Assembly: GCF_037860755.1 (NCBI RefSeq)
Contig: NZ_JBBEOI010000018.1
Location: 1-33,016 of the forward strand
DNA length: 33,016 bases
Direction: 5' to 3'
Origin: Aquipuribacter hungaricus
Lineage (GTDB): Bacteria > Actinomycetota > Actinomycetes > Actinomycetales > JBBAYJ01
The notes under the pieces were generated by a model. The model saw only the letters and a list, made by a program, of their open reading frames with translations, made no database searches and was not told the DNA's origin. The translations under genes were made by a program, and so were the position numbers. This document shows, in pieces, positions 1 through 7,945 of the stretch. The first letter of the stretch is position 1; each line of letters begins with the position of its first letter.

Positions 1-151
1 CCGGTCACGGGCCGCGCAGGCCCCGGGCGGGCGGCGCGCCGGCGCTGGTCCGAGCGGGTGACGTGCCGCGGCTGCGGGCGGCCCGGGGCTCACCCGGCGT
101 CGCGGCCCTGCCGAACCCTCCCCGGTGCGTCCCGTCGGAGGAAGGTCGTCC

Positions 152-985
152 ATGCCGGTCCACAGCACGCCCGTGACGTCGACGGCTGCCGCCGTGCTCG
201 CGCGCCACCACGTCACGGTGACCGGGTCGCAGACGCTGCCCACGCTCGTCCTGCTCCACGGCTACGGCTCGGACCAGGAGATGTGGGGTCCCGTCCTGCA
301 CCACCTGGGCGGCCGGTACCGGGTGGTCCGCTACGACCTGGCCGGCTGCGGCCGGGCCGACGCCGCCTACGACCGCAGCCGCCACGGCACGCTGGACGGG
401 CACGCGCGGGACCTGCTCGACGTGTGCGACGCCCTGGGCCTGGAGGGCGTCACCCTGGTCGGCCACAGCGTGAGCGCGATGGTCGTCGCCCTGGCCGCCG
501 CGGCCCGCCCGTCGGTCGCCTCCGGCGTCGTGCTCGTCGCGCCCTCCGCGCGCTACCTGGACGACGAGGCCACCGGCTACACCGGGGGGTTCTCCGTCGA
601 GGACGTCGACGAGCTGCTCGCCTCGCTGCGCCACAACTACCTGGCCTGGTCCGCCTCCATGGCGCCGATGGTCATGGGCAACCCGGAGCGCCCCGAGCTC
701 GGGGAGAAGCTCACGGCGTCGTTCAGCCGGAGCGACCCCGGCGTCGCCGCCCACTTCGCGCGGGTGCTGTTCACGTGCGACCACCGCGACGTGCTGCCCG
801 TCCTCGGCGTCCCCGCCCTCACCCTGCAGTGCCGCCACGACGCCCTCGCCCCGCCGTCGGCCGTCCGGTACGTCCACGACGCCATCCCCGGCAGCACGCT
901 GCTGCGGATGCAGGCCAGCGGCCACTGCCCCCACGTCAGCGCGCCCGAGGAGACGGCCCGGGCCCTCGTCGACTTCGTCGGCTGA
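152..985 (+). CDS. RsbQ-like alpha/beta hydrolase (sensor partner)
   Basis: A 277-residue cytoplasmic alpha/beta hydrolase strongly resembling Bacillus RsbQ. The nucleophile elbow GHSVSA gives Ser106, Asp230 follows the strand LTLQCRH, and His258 lies in SGHCPH, so the triad is complete. The oxyanion region LLHGYGSD (34-41) and the cap region (about 140-205, with GNPERPEL) also look like RsbQ. In Bacillus, RsbQ makes or modifies an unknown small hydrophobic ligand sensed by the PAS domain of RsbP. Here the next gene, one base after the stop, begins with a PAS domain, so the same pairing is likely with a different output. The ATG at 152 was chosen because GGAGGAAGG lies 6-7 bases upstream; the in-frame GTG at 125 has no such site. 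The family call is firm; the ligand is unknown. Confidence 0.93.
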   Translation: MPVHSTPVTSTAAAVLARHHVTVTGSQTLPTLVLLHGYGSDQEMWGPVLHHLGGRYRVVRYDLAGCGRADAAYDRSRHGTLDGHARDLLDVCDALGLEGVTLVGHSVSAMVVALAAAARPSVASGVVLVAPSARYLDDEATGYTGGFSVEDVDELLASLRHNYLAWSASMAPMVMGNPERPELGEKLTASFSRSDPGVAAHFARVLFTCDHRDVLPVLGVPALTLQCRHDALAPPSAVRYVHDAIPGSTLLRMQASGHCPHVSAPEETARALVDFVG

Positions 986-986
986 C

Positions 987-2807
987 GTGACGACCCCTCC
1001 GACCGGCGCGACCTCCTCGGCCGACGCGGCCGACGGCTACGAGGCGCTGTTCCTCGACGCCCCGTGCGGCTACCTCACCACCGACGACGACGGCTGCATC
1101 ACGCGGGTCAACGACACGTTCCTCGCCTGGACCGGCCACACCCGGGAGGGCCTGGTGGGGTCGTCGTTCGGGCGGCTGCTGCCCGTCGGGGACCGCCTGC
1201 TGATGGCGACCCACGCCATGCCGCGGCTGGTGACCGACGGGCACCTCGCCGAGCTCATGGTCGAGGTCGTCGCGGCCGACCGCTCGCGCCGCCCGGCCCT
1301 GCTCAGCGCCTCGCGCCGCCCGCCGTCCCCGGGCAGGGAGGCCGAGCTGCGCGTCGTCGTGCTCAGCGCGCACGAGCGCCGCGCCTACGAGGGTCGCGTG
1401 GTGGCGACCCTGCAGCAGGCCGAGACCGCCGAGCAGCGCCGGGCCGAGGCCGAGCACGAGGTCCGCCAGCTCGAGACCCACGACCAGCTCACCGGGCTGC
1501 TCAACCGCGACCACCTGCGCGAGCGCCTCGACGCCCTCGTCACGGCCTCTCCCGGCGGCGCCCCGGTCGTCGCGCTGCTCGTCGACCTGGACCACTTCAG
1601 CTCCGTCAACGACAGCCTCGGGCACGCCGCGGGCGACCAGCTGCTCGTCGAGGTGTCCCGCCGGCTGCGCTCGGTGGTGCGCTCCGGCGCCGTGCTCGCC
1701 CGGCTCGGTGCCGACGAGTTCCTCGTCGCCGACACGCTCGCACCGGTCGCGGACAGCGGGCCCCCGGCGCTCGCCCTGGCCGCCCGCGTCGCCCGAGCCC
1801 TGGAGGACCCGTTGCTGGTCGACGACGTCGAGGTCGTGGTCTCGGCGAGCATCGGCGTCTGCGCCGGGCGGCCGGGGGACGTCGACGGTGCGGGGCTGCT
1901 GCGCGGCGCCGACCTGGCCCGGCACCGGGTCAAGGCGCGCGGCCGGGACGGCATCGCCCTGCACGTGCCCGAGGAGCAGGTCGTCGCCGTGGACCACCTG
2001 CGCCTGCTCGGCGAGCTGCGCCGCGGCATCCAGGAGGGCCAGCTGCGGCTGCACTACCAGCCGCTGGTGCACCTGGACGGGCGCGCGTCGACGGCCGTGG
2101 AGGCGCTGGTCCGCTGGCAGCACCCGGAGCGCGGCCTGCTGCCGCCCGGGGTGTTCATCGAGGCGGCCGAGCGCTCGGGCCTGGTGCACGCGCTGGGCCG
2201 GTGGGTCCTGGACGCCGCGCTCGCGCAGGTCGCGGTCTGGGACCGGACCGAGGGCCTCGGCCGGGTGCAGGTGTCGGTCAACCTGTCGACCCGCCAGCTC
2301 ACCGACCCGTCCCTGCCGGCCGACGTCGGCACCGCGCTGCGCCGCCACGGGGTGGACCCCGGCCAGCTCGTCCTCGAGGTGACCGAGACGGCGCTCATGG
2401 TCGACCCCGACGCCGCCCGGACGACGCTGCTCGCCCTGCGGGAGCTCGGCGTCGGGATCGCCGTCGACGACTTCGGCACCGGCTACGCGAGCCTCACGTA
2501 CCTCCAGCAGTTCCCCGTCGACGAGCTGAAGATCGACCGGTCGTTCGTGGCGGGGCTCGGGCGCAGCGACGCCGACGACGCCATCGTCGCCTCGTGCGTG
2601 CAGCTGGCCCACGGCCTCGGCCTCAGCGCGGTCGCGGAGGGCGTCGAGGGCGCCGGGCAGCTGGAGGCGCTGCGGCGGCTGGGCTGCGACTACGTCCAGG
2701 GCTACCACCTCGGCCGGCCGATGCCGCCGGAGGACCTCGTCGCGTGGGTGGCGGACCGCGCCGGGCTGCTGCAGCGCCTCGGGGCGTCCCCCGCCCCCGC
2801 GCCCTAG
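987..2807 (+). CDS. PAS-GGDEF-EAL cyclic-di-GMP protein
   Basis: A 606-residue soluble protein with no membrane segment. A PAS domain (about 18-130) is followed by a helical linker (133-165), a GGDEF domain (166-325) and an EAL domain (340-595). The EAL half keeps the expected phosphodiesterase residues: EALVRW (372-377), Asn432 in VNLS, Glu464 in EVTE, DDFGTGY (494-500), Lys515, Glu551 in AEGVE and Gln571. The cyclase signature reads GADEF (241-245) instead of GGDEF, so synthesis activity is doubtful and the domain may instead regulate the EAL domain. The GTG start is one base after the RsbQ-like stop, indicating a two-gene operon. Its TAG overlaps the stop of the convergent TetR gene. Inferred role: the hydrolase-made ligand binds PAS and sets c-di-GMP level. 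Confidence 0.93.
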   Translation: MTTPPTGATSSADAADGYEALFLDAPCGYLTTDDDGCITRVNDTFLAWTGHTREGLVGSSFGRLLPVGDRLLMATHAMPRLVTDGHLAELMVEVVAADRSRRPALLSASRRPPSPGREAELRVVVLSAHERRAYEGRVVATLQQAETAEQRRAEAEHEVRQLETHDQLTGLLNRDHLRERLDALVTASPGGAPVVALLVDLDHFSSVNDSLGHAAGDQLLVEVSRRLRSVVRSGAVLARLGADEFLVADTLAPVADSGPPALALAARVARALEDPLLVDDVEVVVSASIGVCAGRPGDVDGAGLLRGADLARHRVKARGRDGIALHVPEEQVVAVDHLRLLGELRRGIQEGQLRLHYQPLVHLDGRASTAVEALVRWQHPERGLLPPGVFIEAAERSGLVHALGRWVLDAALAQVAVWDRTEGLGRVQVSVNLSTRQLTDPSLPADVGTALRRHGVDPGQLVLEVTETALMVDPDAARTTLLALRELGVGIAVDDFGTGYASLTYLQQFPVDELKIDRSFVAGLGRSDADDAIVASCVQLAHGLGLSAVAEGVEGAGQLEALRRLGCDYVQGYHLGRPMPPEDLVAWVADRAGLLQRLGASPAPAP

Positions 2808-3400
2808 CTCCTGGCGGGGCGGTCCCCGGCGGGCGGGACGAGGGAGCGCTGGACCATGCCCCTGAGCACGGCCCGGCGGCGCTCGTGCTCGGCCTCCCCG
2901 TCGGCGGCGGTCGCGGTCAGCGTGGCGCTCACCGGCGACCAGGTGCCGGCGAGGGCGACGAGCAGCGCGTACACCTCGTCCGGCCGGATGCCGTCGACGA
3001 TGCGGCCCTCGGCCTGGGCCTTCGCGAGGGCCGCGTGCTTGTCGTCGGCGATGCCCGGATAGGCGGCCAGGAGCGGTCCTGTCGGCACCCGCTCCAGGCG
3101 GTACCAGCTGGCGAGCCGGACCAGCTCGGGGTCGGTGAGGTAGGAGTCGTAGAGCGCGACGACGTACCCGGGCAGGTCGTACGCCGTGAACGGCACCACG
3201 TCGACGATGCGGTGCAGGTGGACGCCGAGGACCGCGTCGAAGAGGCCGTCCTTGGAGCCGTACCAGCCGTACATCTGCGCCTTGTTGACGCCGGCGGCCG
3301 CGGCCACCCGGTCCACCCGGGCGCCGGCGATGCCGTACGCCGCGAACTCCACCGTCGCCGCGTCCAGCAGCCGTGCCCTGCTCCGGTCCCCGTCCTTCAC
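2804..3400 (-). CDS. TetR-family transcriptional regulator
   Basis: A 198-residue repressor-type protein. The N-terminal helix-turn-helix (about 8-55) contains the family pattern from LLDAATVEFAAYG through VDRVAAAAGVNKAQMYGWYGSK to GLFDAVLG. The rest is an all-helical ligand-binding domain resembling the C-terminal domain of actinobacterial TetR proteins. It starts with GTG, 47 bases from the divergent dehydrogenase start, around a near-perfect palindrome. It probably represses itself and the dehydrogenase, with a substrate of that enzyme as a plausible inducer. The stop (CTA at 2804-2806) shares a CTAG with the convergent EAL gene, leaving no room for a separate terminator. Confidence 0.92.
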   Translation of the reverse strand: MKDGDRSRARLLDAATVEFAAYGIAGARVDRVAAAAGVNKAQMYGWYGSKDGLFDAVLGVHLHRIVDVVPFTAYDLPGYVVALYDSYLTDPELVRLASWYRLERVPTGPLLAAYPGIADDKHAALAKAQAEGRIVDGIRPDEVYALLVALAGTWSPVSATLTATAADGEAEHERRRAVLRGMVQRSLVPPAGDRPARS

Positions 3401-3415
3401 GGCCCCACCCTATGA

Positions 3416-3435
3416 GCAACCAACCAGTTAGTTGC
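3416..3435. promoter_or_regulatory. Palindromic TetR operator between divergent genes
   Basis: The sequence GCAACCAAC-CA-GTTAGTTGC is a 20-base inverted repeat with a single mismatch per arm pair. It fills the 47-base gap between the TetR gene and the dehydrogenase and touches the putative -10 element TATGGT (3436-3441), six bases before the dehydrogenase ATG. A repressor bound here would block that promoter, and probably the opposing one as well. Binding is inferred from geometry. Confidence 0.75.
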
Positions 3436-3447
3436 TATGGTGGCCGC

Positions 3448-4413
3448 ATGAGCCGCATCACGAACAGCTTCGGACCCACCACCACCGCGCTGGAGGTCGT
3501 CCAGGGCGTCGACCTCACCGGCCGGCGCGCCGTCGTCACCGGTGCCGCCTCCGGCATCGGCGTCGAGACCGCCCGCGCCCTGGCCCACGCCGGGGCCCAG
3601 GTGACCCTGGCGGTGCGCGACACCGCCGCGGGGGACCGCGTGGCCGCCGACATCGCCTCCACCTCCGGCTGCGACGACGTCGCCGTCGCCCACCTCGACC
3701 TCGCCGACCTGGCCACGGTCGACGCCTTCACCGCCGCCTGGCAGGGACCGCTGCACGTCCTCGTCGGCAACGCCGGCGTCATGGACACCCCGCACGGGAC
3801 GACCGTGCAGGGCTTCGAGACCCAGCTCGGCGTCAACCACCTCGGCCACTTCGCGCTGGCCACCGGCCTGCACGGCGCGCTCGCCGCGGCGGGCGACGCC
3901 CGCATCGTGCAGGTGTCCTCCAGCGGCCACGCCGCGTCGCCGGTGGTGTTCGACGACCTGTTCTTCGAGCGCCGCGAGTACTCCCCGGGCCTGGCCTACG
4001 GGCAGTCCAAGACGGCCAACGTCCTGTTCGCCGTCGAGGCCACCCGCCGCTGGGCCGAGGACCGGGTGACCGCCAACGCCCTCATGCCCGGCGGCATCTG
4101 GACGCCGCTGCAGCGGCACTGGAGCCCCGAGCAGCGCGCCGCCGCCGAGCAGCAGGCCGCCCATGCCGAGGCCGCCGGGGTGTTCCGGATGAAGACGACC
4201 GAGCAGGGTGCCGCGACGTCGGTGTTCCTCGCCGCCCACCCGCAGGTGGCCGGCATCGGCGGCCGCTACTTCGAGGACTGCCAGGAGGCGGAGGTCGTGC
4301 CGCAGCTGCGCGGGCTGTCGGGCGTGCTTCCCCACGCCCTCGACCCGGTGGCCGCGCGCCGGCTGTGGGACGTCTCCGAGGAGCTGCTCGTCCAGGCACG
4401 CGCGGCCGCCTGA
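3448..4413 (+). CDS. Short-chain dehydrogenase/reductase (retinol-dehydrogenase-like)
   Basis: A 321-residue NAD(P)-dependent oxidoreductase of the SDR superfamily. The cofactor-binding TGAASGIG motif is near residue 36, NAGVM near 110, the catalytic Ser lies in VQVSSSGHA, and the Tyr/Lys pair is YGQSK. The length and the LGVNHLGHFALATGL segment point to the WW-domain-oxidoreductase/retinol-dehydrogenase branch rather than short FabG-type enzymes. The substrate cannot be read from sequence. The start at 3448 gives the family N-terminus and sits six bases after TATGGT, so the message is probably leaderless; an upstream in-frame ATG at 3373 would run through the operator and was rejected. Likely controlled by the divergent TetR. 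Confidence 0.93.
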   Translation: MSRITNSFGPTTTALEVVQGVDLTGRRAVVTGAASGIGVETARALAHAGAQVTLAVRDTAAGDRVAADIASTSGCDDVAVAHLDLADLATVDAFTAAWQGPLHVLVGNAGVMDTPHGTTVQGFETQLGVNHLGHFALATGLHGALAAAGDARIVQVSSSGHAASPVVFDDLFFERREYSPGLAYGQSKTANVLFAVEATRRWAEDRVTANALMPGGIWTPLQRHWSPEQRAAAEQQAAHAEAAGVFRMKTTEQGAATSVFLAAHPQVAGIGGRYFEDCQEAEVVPQLRGLSGVLPHALDPVAARRLWDVSEELLVQARAAA

Positions 4414-4435
4414 GGGCAGGGTTCGGCGGTGGCGC

Positions 4436-5602
4436 TCAGCGTTCTGCGGTCGCCGCGGGCAGGCGGACGACGACCACCAGGCCGCCGCCGGGCCGGGCGC
4501 GCAGGCTGAGGGTCCCCCCGTGGGCGGCGGTCACCCGGTCGACGACCGCCAGGCCGAGCCCGACCCCTGCGTGGTCGGCGCGGACGCGTCCCGCGCCCCG
4601 GCGGAACGGCTCCGTGAGCGTGGCCACCAGGTCGGGGTCCAGCACCTCGCCGGTGCTCTCCACGGTCAGCACCACGGTGCTGCTCGTCGCGCCGCGGCCG
4701 CCGTCGCGGTCGTCGTCCGTGCTGCAAGAGCTCGTGCTGACCGTGACGGTGCCGTGCTCGGGGAGGTTGTGCACCACGGCGTTGTGGACGAGGTTCGTCA
4801 CCAGCTGCAGCAGCAGGGCGGGGGAGCCGGGCGCCACGGCCCGCCCGCCGGTGACCTCCAGCGTGACGCCCCGTGAGGCCGCCAGGGGGAGGAGCTGCTC
4901 GACGGCCTCCTCCGCGGCCAGGGACAGGTCGACCGGCTCCTGCGGCACCGGCCCGGCGTCGGCGCGGCTGAGCGCGAGCAGCGCCTCGGTGAGGTCGACG
5001 GCGCGGTCGGTGACGGTCCGGAGCCGGTCGAGCAGCTGCCCCGTGTCCAGGTCGGGGTCGTCGCGGGCGACGTCCAGCAGCGTGCGCACCACCGCGAGCG
5101 GGGTGCGGAGCTCGTGCGAGGCGTTGGCGGCGAACCGCTGCTGCTCCGCGACGTGGGCCTGGAGCCGGTCGAGCATCGCGTCGAAGGCGTCGGCGAGCTC
5201 GCGGAGCTCGTCCTGCCGGCCGGGCAGGCGTACCCGCTGCGACAGCGAGCCGCTGCCCGCGCCCCGGGCCACCTCGGTGAGCCGGTCCAGCGGTGCCAGC
5301 ACCCGCCCGGCCAGGAACCAGCCGCCGACCAGGCCGAACCCCAGCAGGGCCAGCAGCGCGACGGCCGCGCGCGGGGCGAAGGCGTCCCACAGGTCGTCGC
5401 GGCCGGGGACGAACAGCCCCGGCGAGGGGATGCGGCTGTCGACCGAGCCGGGTCCGCCCGGGACCGTGATCGCCTGGTCGGGGACGTAGCGCAGCAGGAA
5501 CACCCAGACCACCGCGACCATGAGGACCCCGGCCACCATGAGGAAGCCGGCGTAGCTAAGGGCGAGCTGGAGCCGGACGCTCGGCCCCCGCGCCCTAGCC
5601 AC
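4436..5602 (-). CDS. Two-component sensor histidine kinase
   Basis: A 388-residue membrane kinase. Two transmembrane segments (about 12-37 and 79-103) flank a short extracytoplasmic loop of about 40 residues. A HAMP linker (about 100-150), a HisKA domain with phospho-acceptor His163 in NASHELRTPLA, and a HATPase domain follow, with N box NLVHNAVVHN (270-279) and G box GVGLGLAVV (346-354). The D box is the weaker TG-type (VESTGEV). The loop seems too small for a folded sensor domain, so it may sense the envelope or membrane. Its start overlaps the response regulator's end by 8 bases, so the two are co-translated, regulator first. Its stop faces the dehydrogenase stop across 22 bases. Confidence 0.95.
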   Translation of the reverse strand: MARARGPSVRLQLALSYAGFLMVAGVLMVAVVWVFLLRYVPDQAITVPGGPGSVDSRIPSPGLFVPGRDDLWDAFAPRAAVALLALLGFGLVGGWFLAGRVLAPLDRLTEVARGAGSGSLSQRVRLPGRQDELRELADAFDAMLDRLQAHVAEQQRFAANASHELRTPLAVVRTLLDVARDDPDLDTGQLLDRLRTVTDRAVDLTEALLALSRADAGPVPQEPVDLSLAAEEAVEQLLPLAASRGVTLEVTGGRAVAPGSPALLLQLVTNLVHNAVVHNLPEHGTVTVSTSSCSTDDDRDGGRGATSSTVVLTVESTGEVLDPDLVATLTEPFRRGAGRVRADHAGVGLGLAVVDRVTAAHGGTLSLRARPGGGLVVVVRLPAATAER

Positions 5603-6353
5603 GCGGCCGGCGCCCGTCCCCGCCGCCGCCGCGATCAGGGTCTCGGTCCCTGTCGTCGTCCCGGTCCCGGTGGTCGTGCTGGTCCGGGTCGTCCGGGACG
5701 TCGATCCGGTAGCCGACCCCCGGCACGGTGGCGATGAGCCACGGCTCGCCCATGCGCCGGCGCAGCGCCGACACGGTGATGCGCACGGCGTTGGTGAACG
5801 GGTCGGCGTTCTCGTCCCAGGCGCGCTCGAGCAGCTGCTCGGCGCTGACCACCCCGCCCCCGGCGTCGACGAGGACCTCCAGGACGGCGAACTGCTTGCG
5901 GGTGAGGGCGACGTAGCGGCCGTCGCGGTAGACCTCGCGGCGGAAGGGGTCCAGGCGCAGGCCCGCGACCTCGAGCACCGGCGGCCGCGGCCGCGCGCGG
6001 CGCCGGTCGAGGGCGCGCAGACGGAGGACGAGCTCGCGCAGCTCGAACGGCTTGGTGAGGTAGTCGTCCGCGCCCAGCTCGAAGCCGCTCGCCTTGTCGT
6101 CCAGCCGGTCCGCCGCGGTGAGCATGAGCACCGGGGTGCCGCTGCCCGAGGCGACGATGTGCCGGGCCACCTCGTCGCCGGACGGGCCGGGCACGTCCCG
6201 GTCGAGCACGGCGACGTCGTAGGTGGTGTGGCCCAGCAGCTCCAGGGCGGCGTCCCCGTCCCCGGCCACGTCGGCGGCGATGGCGGCCAGCCGCAGCCCC
6301 GTGCGGATGGCGTCGGCCATCAGGGGTTCGTCCTCCAGGACCAGCACGCGCAC
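5595..6353 (-). CDS. OmpR/PhoB-type response regulator
   Basis: A two-domain regulator of about 252 residues. The receiver begins RVLVLEDEP, with the phospho-acceptor Asp in VLDRDVPG and the conserved Lys in LTKPF. A winged-helix DNA-binding domain follows, with LTRKQFAVLEVL and the ending VPGVGYRID. The GTG at 6353 gives the canonical N-terminus and lies exactly seven bases after TAGCAT, suggesting a leaderless message; a GTG at 6377 would add eight residues. After the winged helix comes an unusual tail of about 35 residues rich in Asp, Arg and His, then Gly/Arg, encoded by near-repetitive DNA that overlaps the kinase start. It partners with the following histidine kinase; target genes are not evident. 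Confidence 0.93.
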   Translation of the reverse strand: MRVLVLEDEPLMADAIRTGLRLAAIAADVAGDGDAALELLGHTTYDVAVLDRDVPGPSGDEVARHIVASGSGTPVLMLTAADRLDDKASGFELGADDYLTKPFELRELVLRLRALDRRRARPRPPVLEVAGLRLDPFRREVYRDGRYVALTRKQFAVLEVLVDAGGGVVSAEQLLERAWDENADPFTNAVRITVSALRRRMGEPWLIATVPGVGYRIDVPDDPDQHDHRDRDDDRDRDPDRGGGGDGRRPRG

Positions 6354-6366
6354 CCGGCCGATGCTA
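6351..6366 (-). promoter_or_regulatory. Leaderless promoter of the response regulator
   Basis: On the minus strand TAGCAT (6366-6361) is followed by seven bases and then GTG (6353-6351). This matches a TAnnnT -10 element with transcription starting at the start codon. No good -35 or Shine-Dalgarno sequence is visible. Confidence 0.55.
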
Positions 6367-6568
6367 GGCAGCGGCACGTGTCGTGGGCGTATGCATCAGC
6401 CGGCCGGCGTGCGCGGTCCGCCGGAGCCGTAGCGGGCTTGGCCCACTGCCCCCGCCGCGTGGTCAGCGAGCTGGACGGCTGGGTTGTGCAGGGCGGGGTG
6501 AGCCGGACGGTCGTGCGCGGTGCTGTCGGTGCTGGTCCAGGCGTGTCCTCGCGGTTACCGTCCCGAGC

Positions 6569-6934
6569 ATGTCCGGTGCCGCGGCGGAGCCTGGGGAGCA
6601 CGAGGTCCCACGTCCTCGCCTGCGACGTGCAGCCGGCTGGGGCCTGATGGCGCTCAGCGTCGGCATGGTCGGGCTGAACGCCGAGGCTGCACTGCCGTAC
6701 GGGACCACGGAGGCGGTGGTCTTCGTGCTGCTACCCCTGCCCGGCCTCGCCGCCGCGCTCCTGGCCGACCGCTCAGCGATGAGGTGGCCGTTGGGCGTGC
6801 TGGGAGCGGTGTACGCCGCGGCGTCCGTCGCGCTCTTCATGATCTTCTTCGTGTACGTCGGCCTGCTGTGGATGGCCGCCGCCGGCTCGTTCCCCAGGGC
6901 TCGGTCGAACCGCCCACGCGATGGGGCTCGGTGA
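6569..6934 (+). CDS. Small membrane protein, unknown function
   Basis: A 121-residue protein with about three transmembrane segments (roughly 25-45, 49-67 and 72-108), a basic N-terminus and a basic C-terminal tail (RARSNRPRDGAR). It matches no family I can name. The ATG at 6569 is preceded by TACCGT (6556-6561) and a seven-base spacer, the leaderless layout seen for many genes here, which supports both the gene and this start over the longer in-frame opening at 6383. It is divergent from the response regulator. Confidence 0.7.
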   Translation: MSGAAAEPGEHEVPRPRLRRAAGWGLMALSVGMVGLNAEAALPYGTTEAVVFVLLPLPGLAAALLADRSAMRWPLGVLGAVYAAASVALFMIFFVYVGLLWMAAAGSFPRARSNRPRDGAR

Positions 6935-7102
6935 CCGGCGGCTCGGTCGCTACGGACTGCGTCAGCCGCGCGCCAGAGCTACCGCGAACGTCTCGGCCGC
7001 GCTGAAGGGCCGACTGCACTCCCGTCGACGCAGTGCATGGAGGGGCGCCGGTGGCCGGCGTGGCCAGCGTGACCGCGGGAGCGGCGTCGCCGTATGACGC
7101 CC

Positions 7103-7141
7103 CCGTCCCGGAACGGTGACCGGACGGGTCTATCGGGACGG
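7103..7141. repeat. Inverted repeat, possible terminator or degenerate repeat copy
   Basis: CCGTCCCG (7103-7110) and CGGGACGG (7134-7141) form a perfect 8-base stem with a 23-base loop, between the convergent ends of the genes at 6569 and 7623. The arms match the outer arms of the repeat copy at 13208-13252, so this may be the leftmost degenerate member of that family or a bidirectional terminator. The rest of the gap 6935-7215 holds no gene I can support. Confidence 0.45.
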
Positions 7142-7215
7142 TTGAGTGCGGGAGAGGGTCCGCCAGGCGCCTGACCAGCAGATTCCCGACAGAGGGTTGC
7201 TAGCCGGTGAACGAA

Positions 7216-7623
7216 CTACGCCACAGAGGATGGCGGCGCAAGCCGGACGCCCGTGCCGGCTCTGATCGACCCTAGGAGAAGCATCGCTGCAGCAGCCGCC
7301 GATGCCTTGTCCGGGTAACGCTCGTCGACGATCGCCGCCCGCCAGACGTCATCCTCATCTCCGCGCCAGACGAGCACCCGCCAGTCGCTCCGTCGCTGGA
7401 CGCGGTAGAGGAACCAGCGCCCGAGCTGTGGGAGCCCCTCGACCATCCCGACAACGGCCCAGACGACAAACACCCACCAGTCGCCGTTGAACAGATTCAA
7501 ACGGTCCAACCGGCGCGTCAAAGGCCAACCTTGCTTCGCGTTGCCACGCACCAACCGGATATGCCACGTGGCGCCGTCGGGCGACGTAGCCGACCTCCCT
7601 GGGTTCGCGAGGAAGGACACCAC
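7216..7623 (-). CDS. Hypothetical membrane-anchored protein
   Basis: A 135-residue protein. A polar N-terminus with a strand-like SPDGATWHIRLVRG segment is followed by a predicted helix or membrane stretch (about 48-66, DWWVFVVWAVVGMVEGLP), then a basic domain (WFLYRVQRRSDWRVLVWRG) ending in a helical Ala-rich region. The coding character is good, with aromatic residues clustered at the membrane boundary. I do not recognise the family. The start is uncertain: two adjacent GTG codons at 7623 and 7620, neither with a clear ribosome site or -10. First gene of the accessory zone. Confidence 0.6.
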   Translation of the reverse strand: MVSFLANPGRSATSPDGATWHIRLVRGNAKQGWPLTRRLDRLNLFNGDWWVFVVWAVVGMVEGLPQLGRWFLYRVQRRSDWRVLVWRGDEDDVWRAAIVDERYPDKASAAAAAMLLLGSIRAGTGVRLAPPSSVA

Positions 7624-7945
7624 CGAAGCAGTCTCTCCTACCCCCGCGCGCGTGACCGGCTCAAGACCGGGTGCACCGAACGCAACTCACACCCGCTCGT
7701 CCGCCCCGCAGCGGCCAAGGCGGAGCCACCTGCGACTGAGCGATCGCGCTTCGGCGCAGCCGCCCCGGCGGCGGATCCCCCGTGGGACGGCTGCGCCTGG
7801 TGCTAGGCGTCCACGCCTAAGCCGTCGGCCGTCACCCTGTAGGCGGTCGGCTATCGGTCCGATCCGACGGGGCAACATTGGGACCGTGGACGCGCGCTCA
7901 GCTTGGGCTGGTGGTGGCGCCGGGACGGCGGCTGCGATCTGCGGC
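7624..7945. other. Gene-free interval with a repeat copy
   Basis: No convincing gene in 322 bases. It holds one two-module repeat copy in reverse orientation (7773-7857). Inside that copy is a 16-base palindrome, TAGGCGT-CC-ACGCCTA, at about 7804-7819. Confidence 0.6.
7773..7857 (-). repeat. Two-module intergenic repeat, copy 1 (reverse)
   Basis: Read on the minus strand, module 1 (7857-7829) is CCGATAGCCGACCGCC followed by TACAGGGTGACGGC, and module 2 (7790-7773) is CCGTCCCACGGGGGATCC. It lies beyond the 3' end of the 7946-8422 gene. Order and spacing match the copies at 10139, 11898 and 13144. Confidence 0.65.

Noticed and set aside
936-3419. Long minus-strand open frame of 827 codons across the EAL and TetR genes
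   Set aside because: Shadow of GC-rich coding DNA: composition dominated by Arg, Gly, Pro and Ala with no domain; the opposite-strand genes have complete catalytic motifs.
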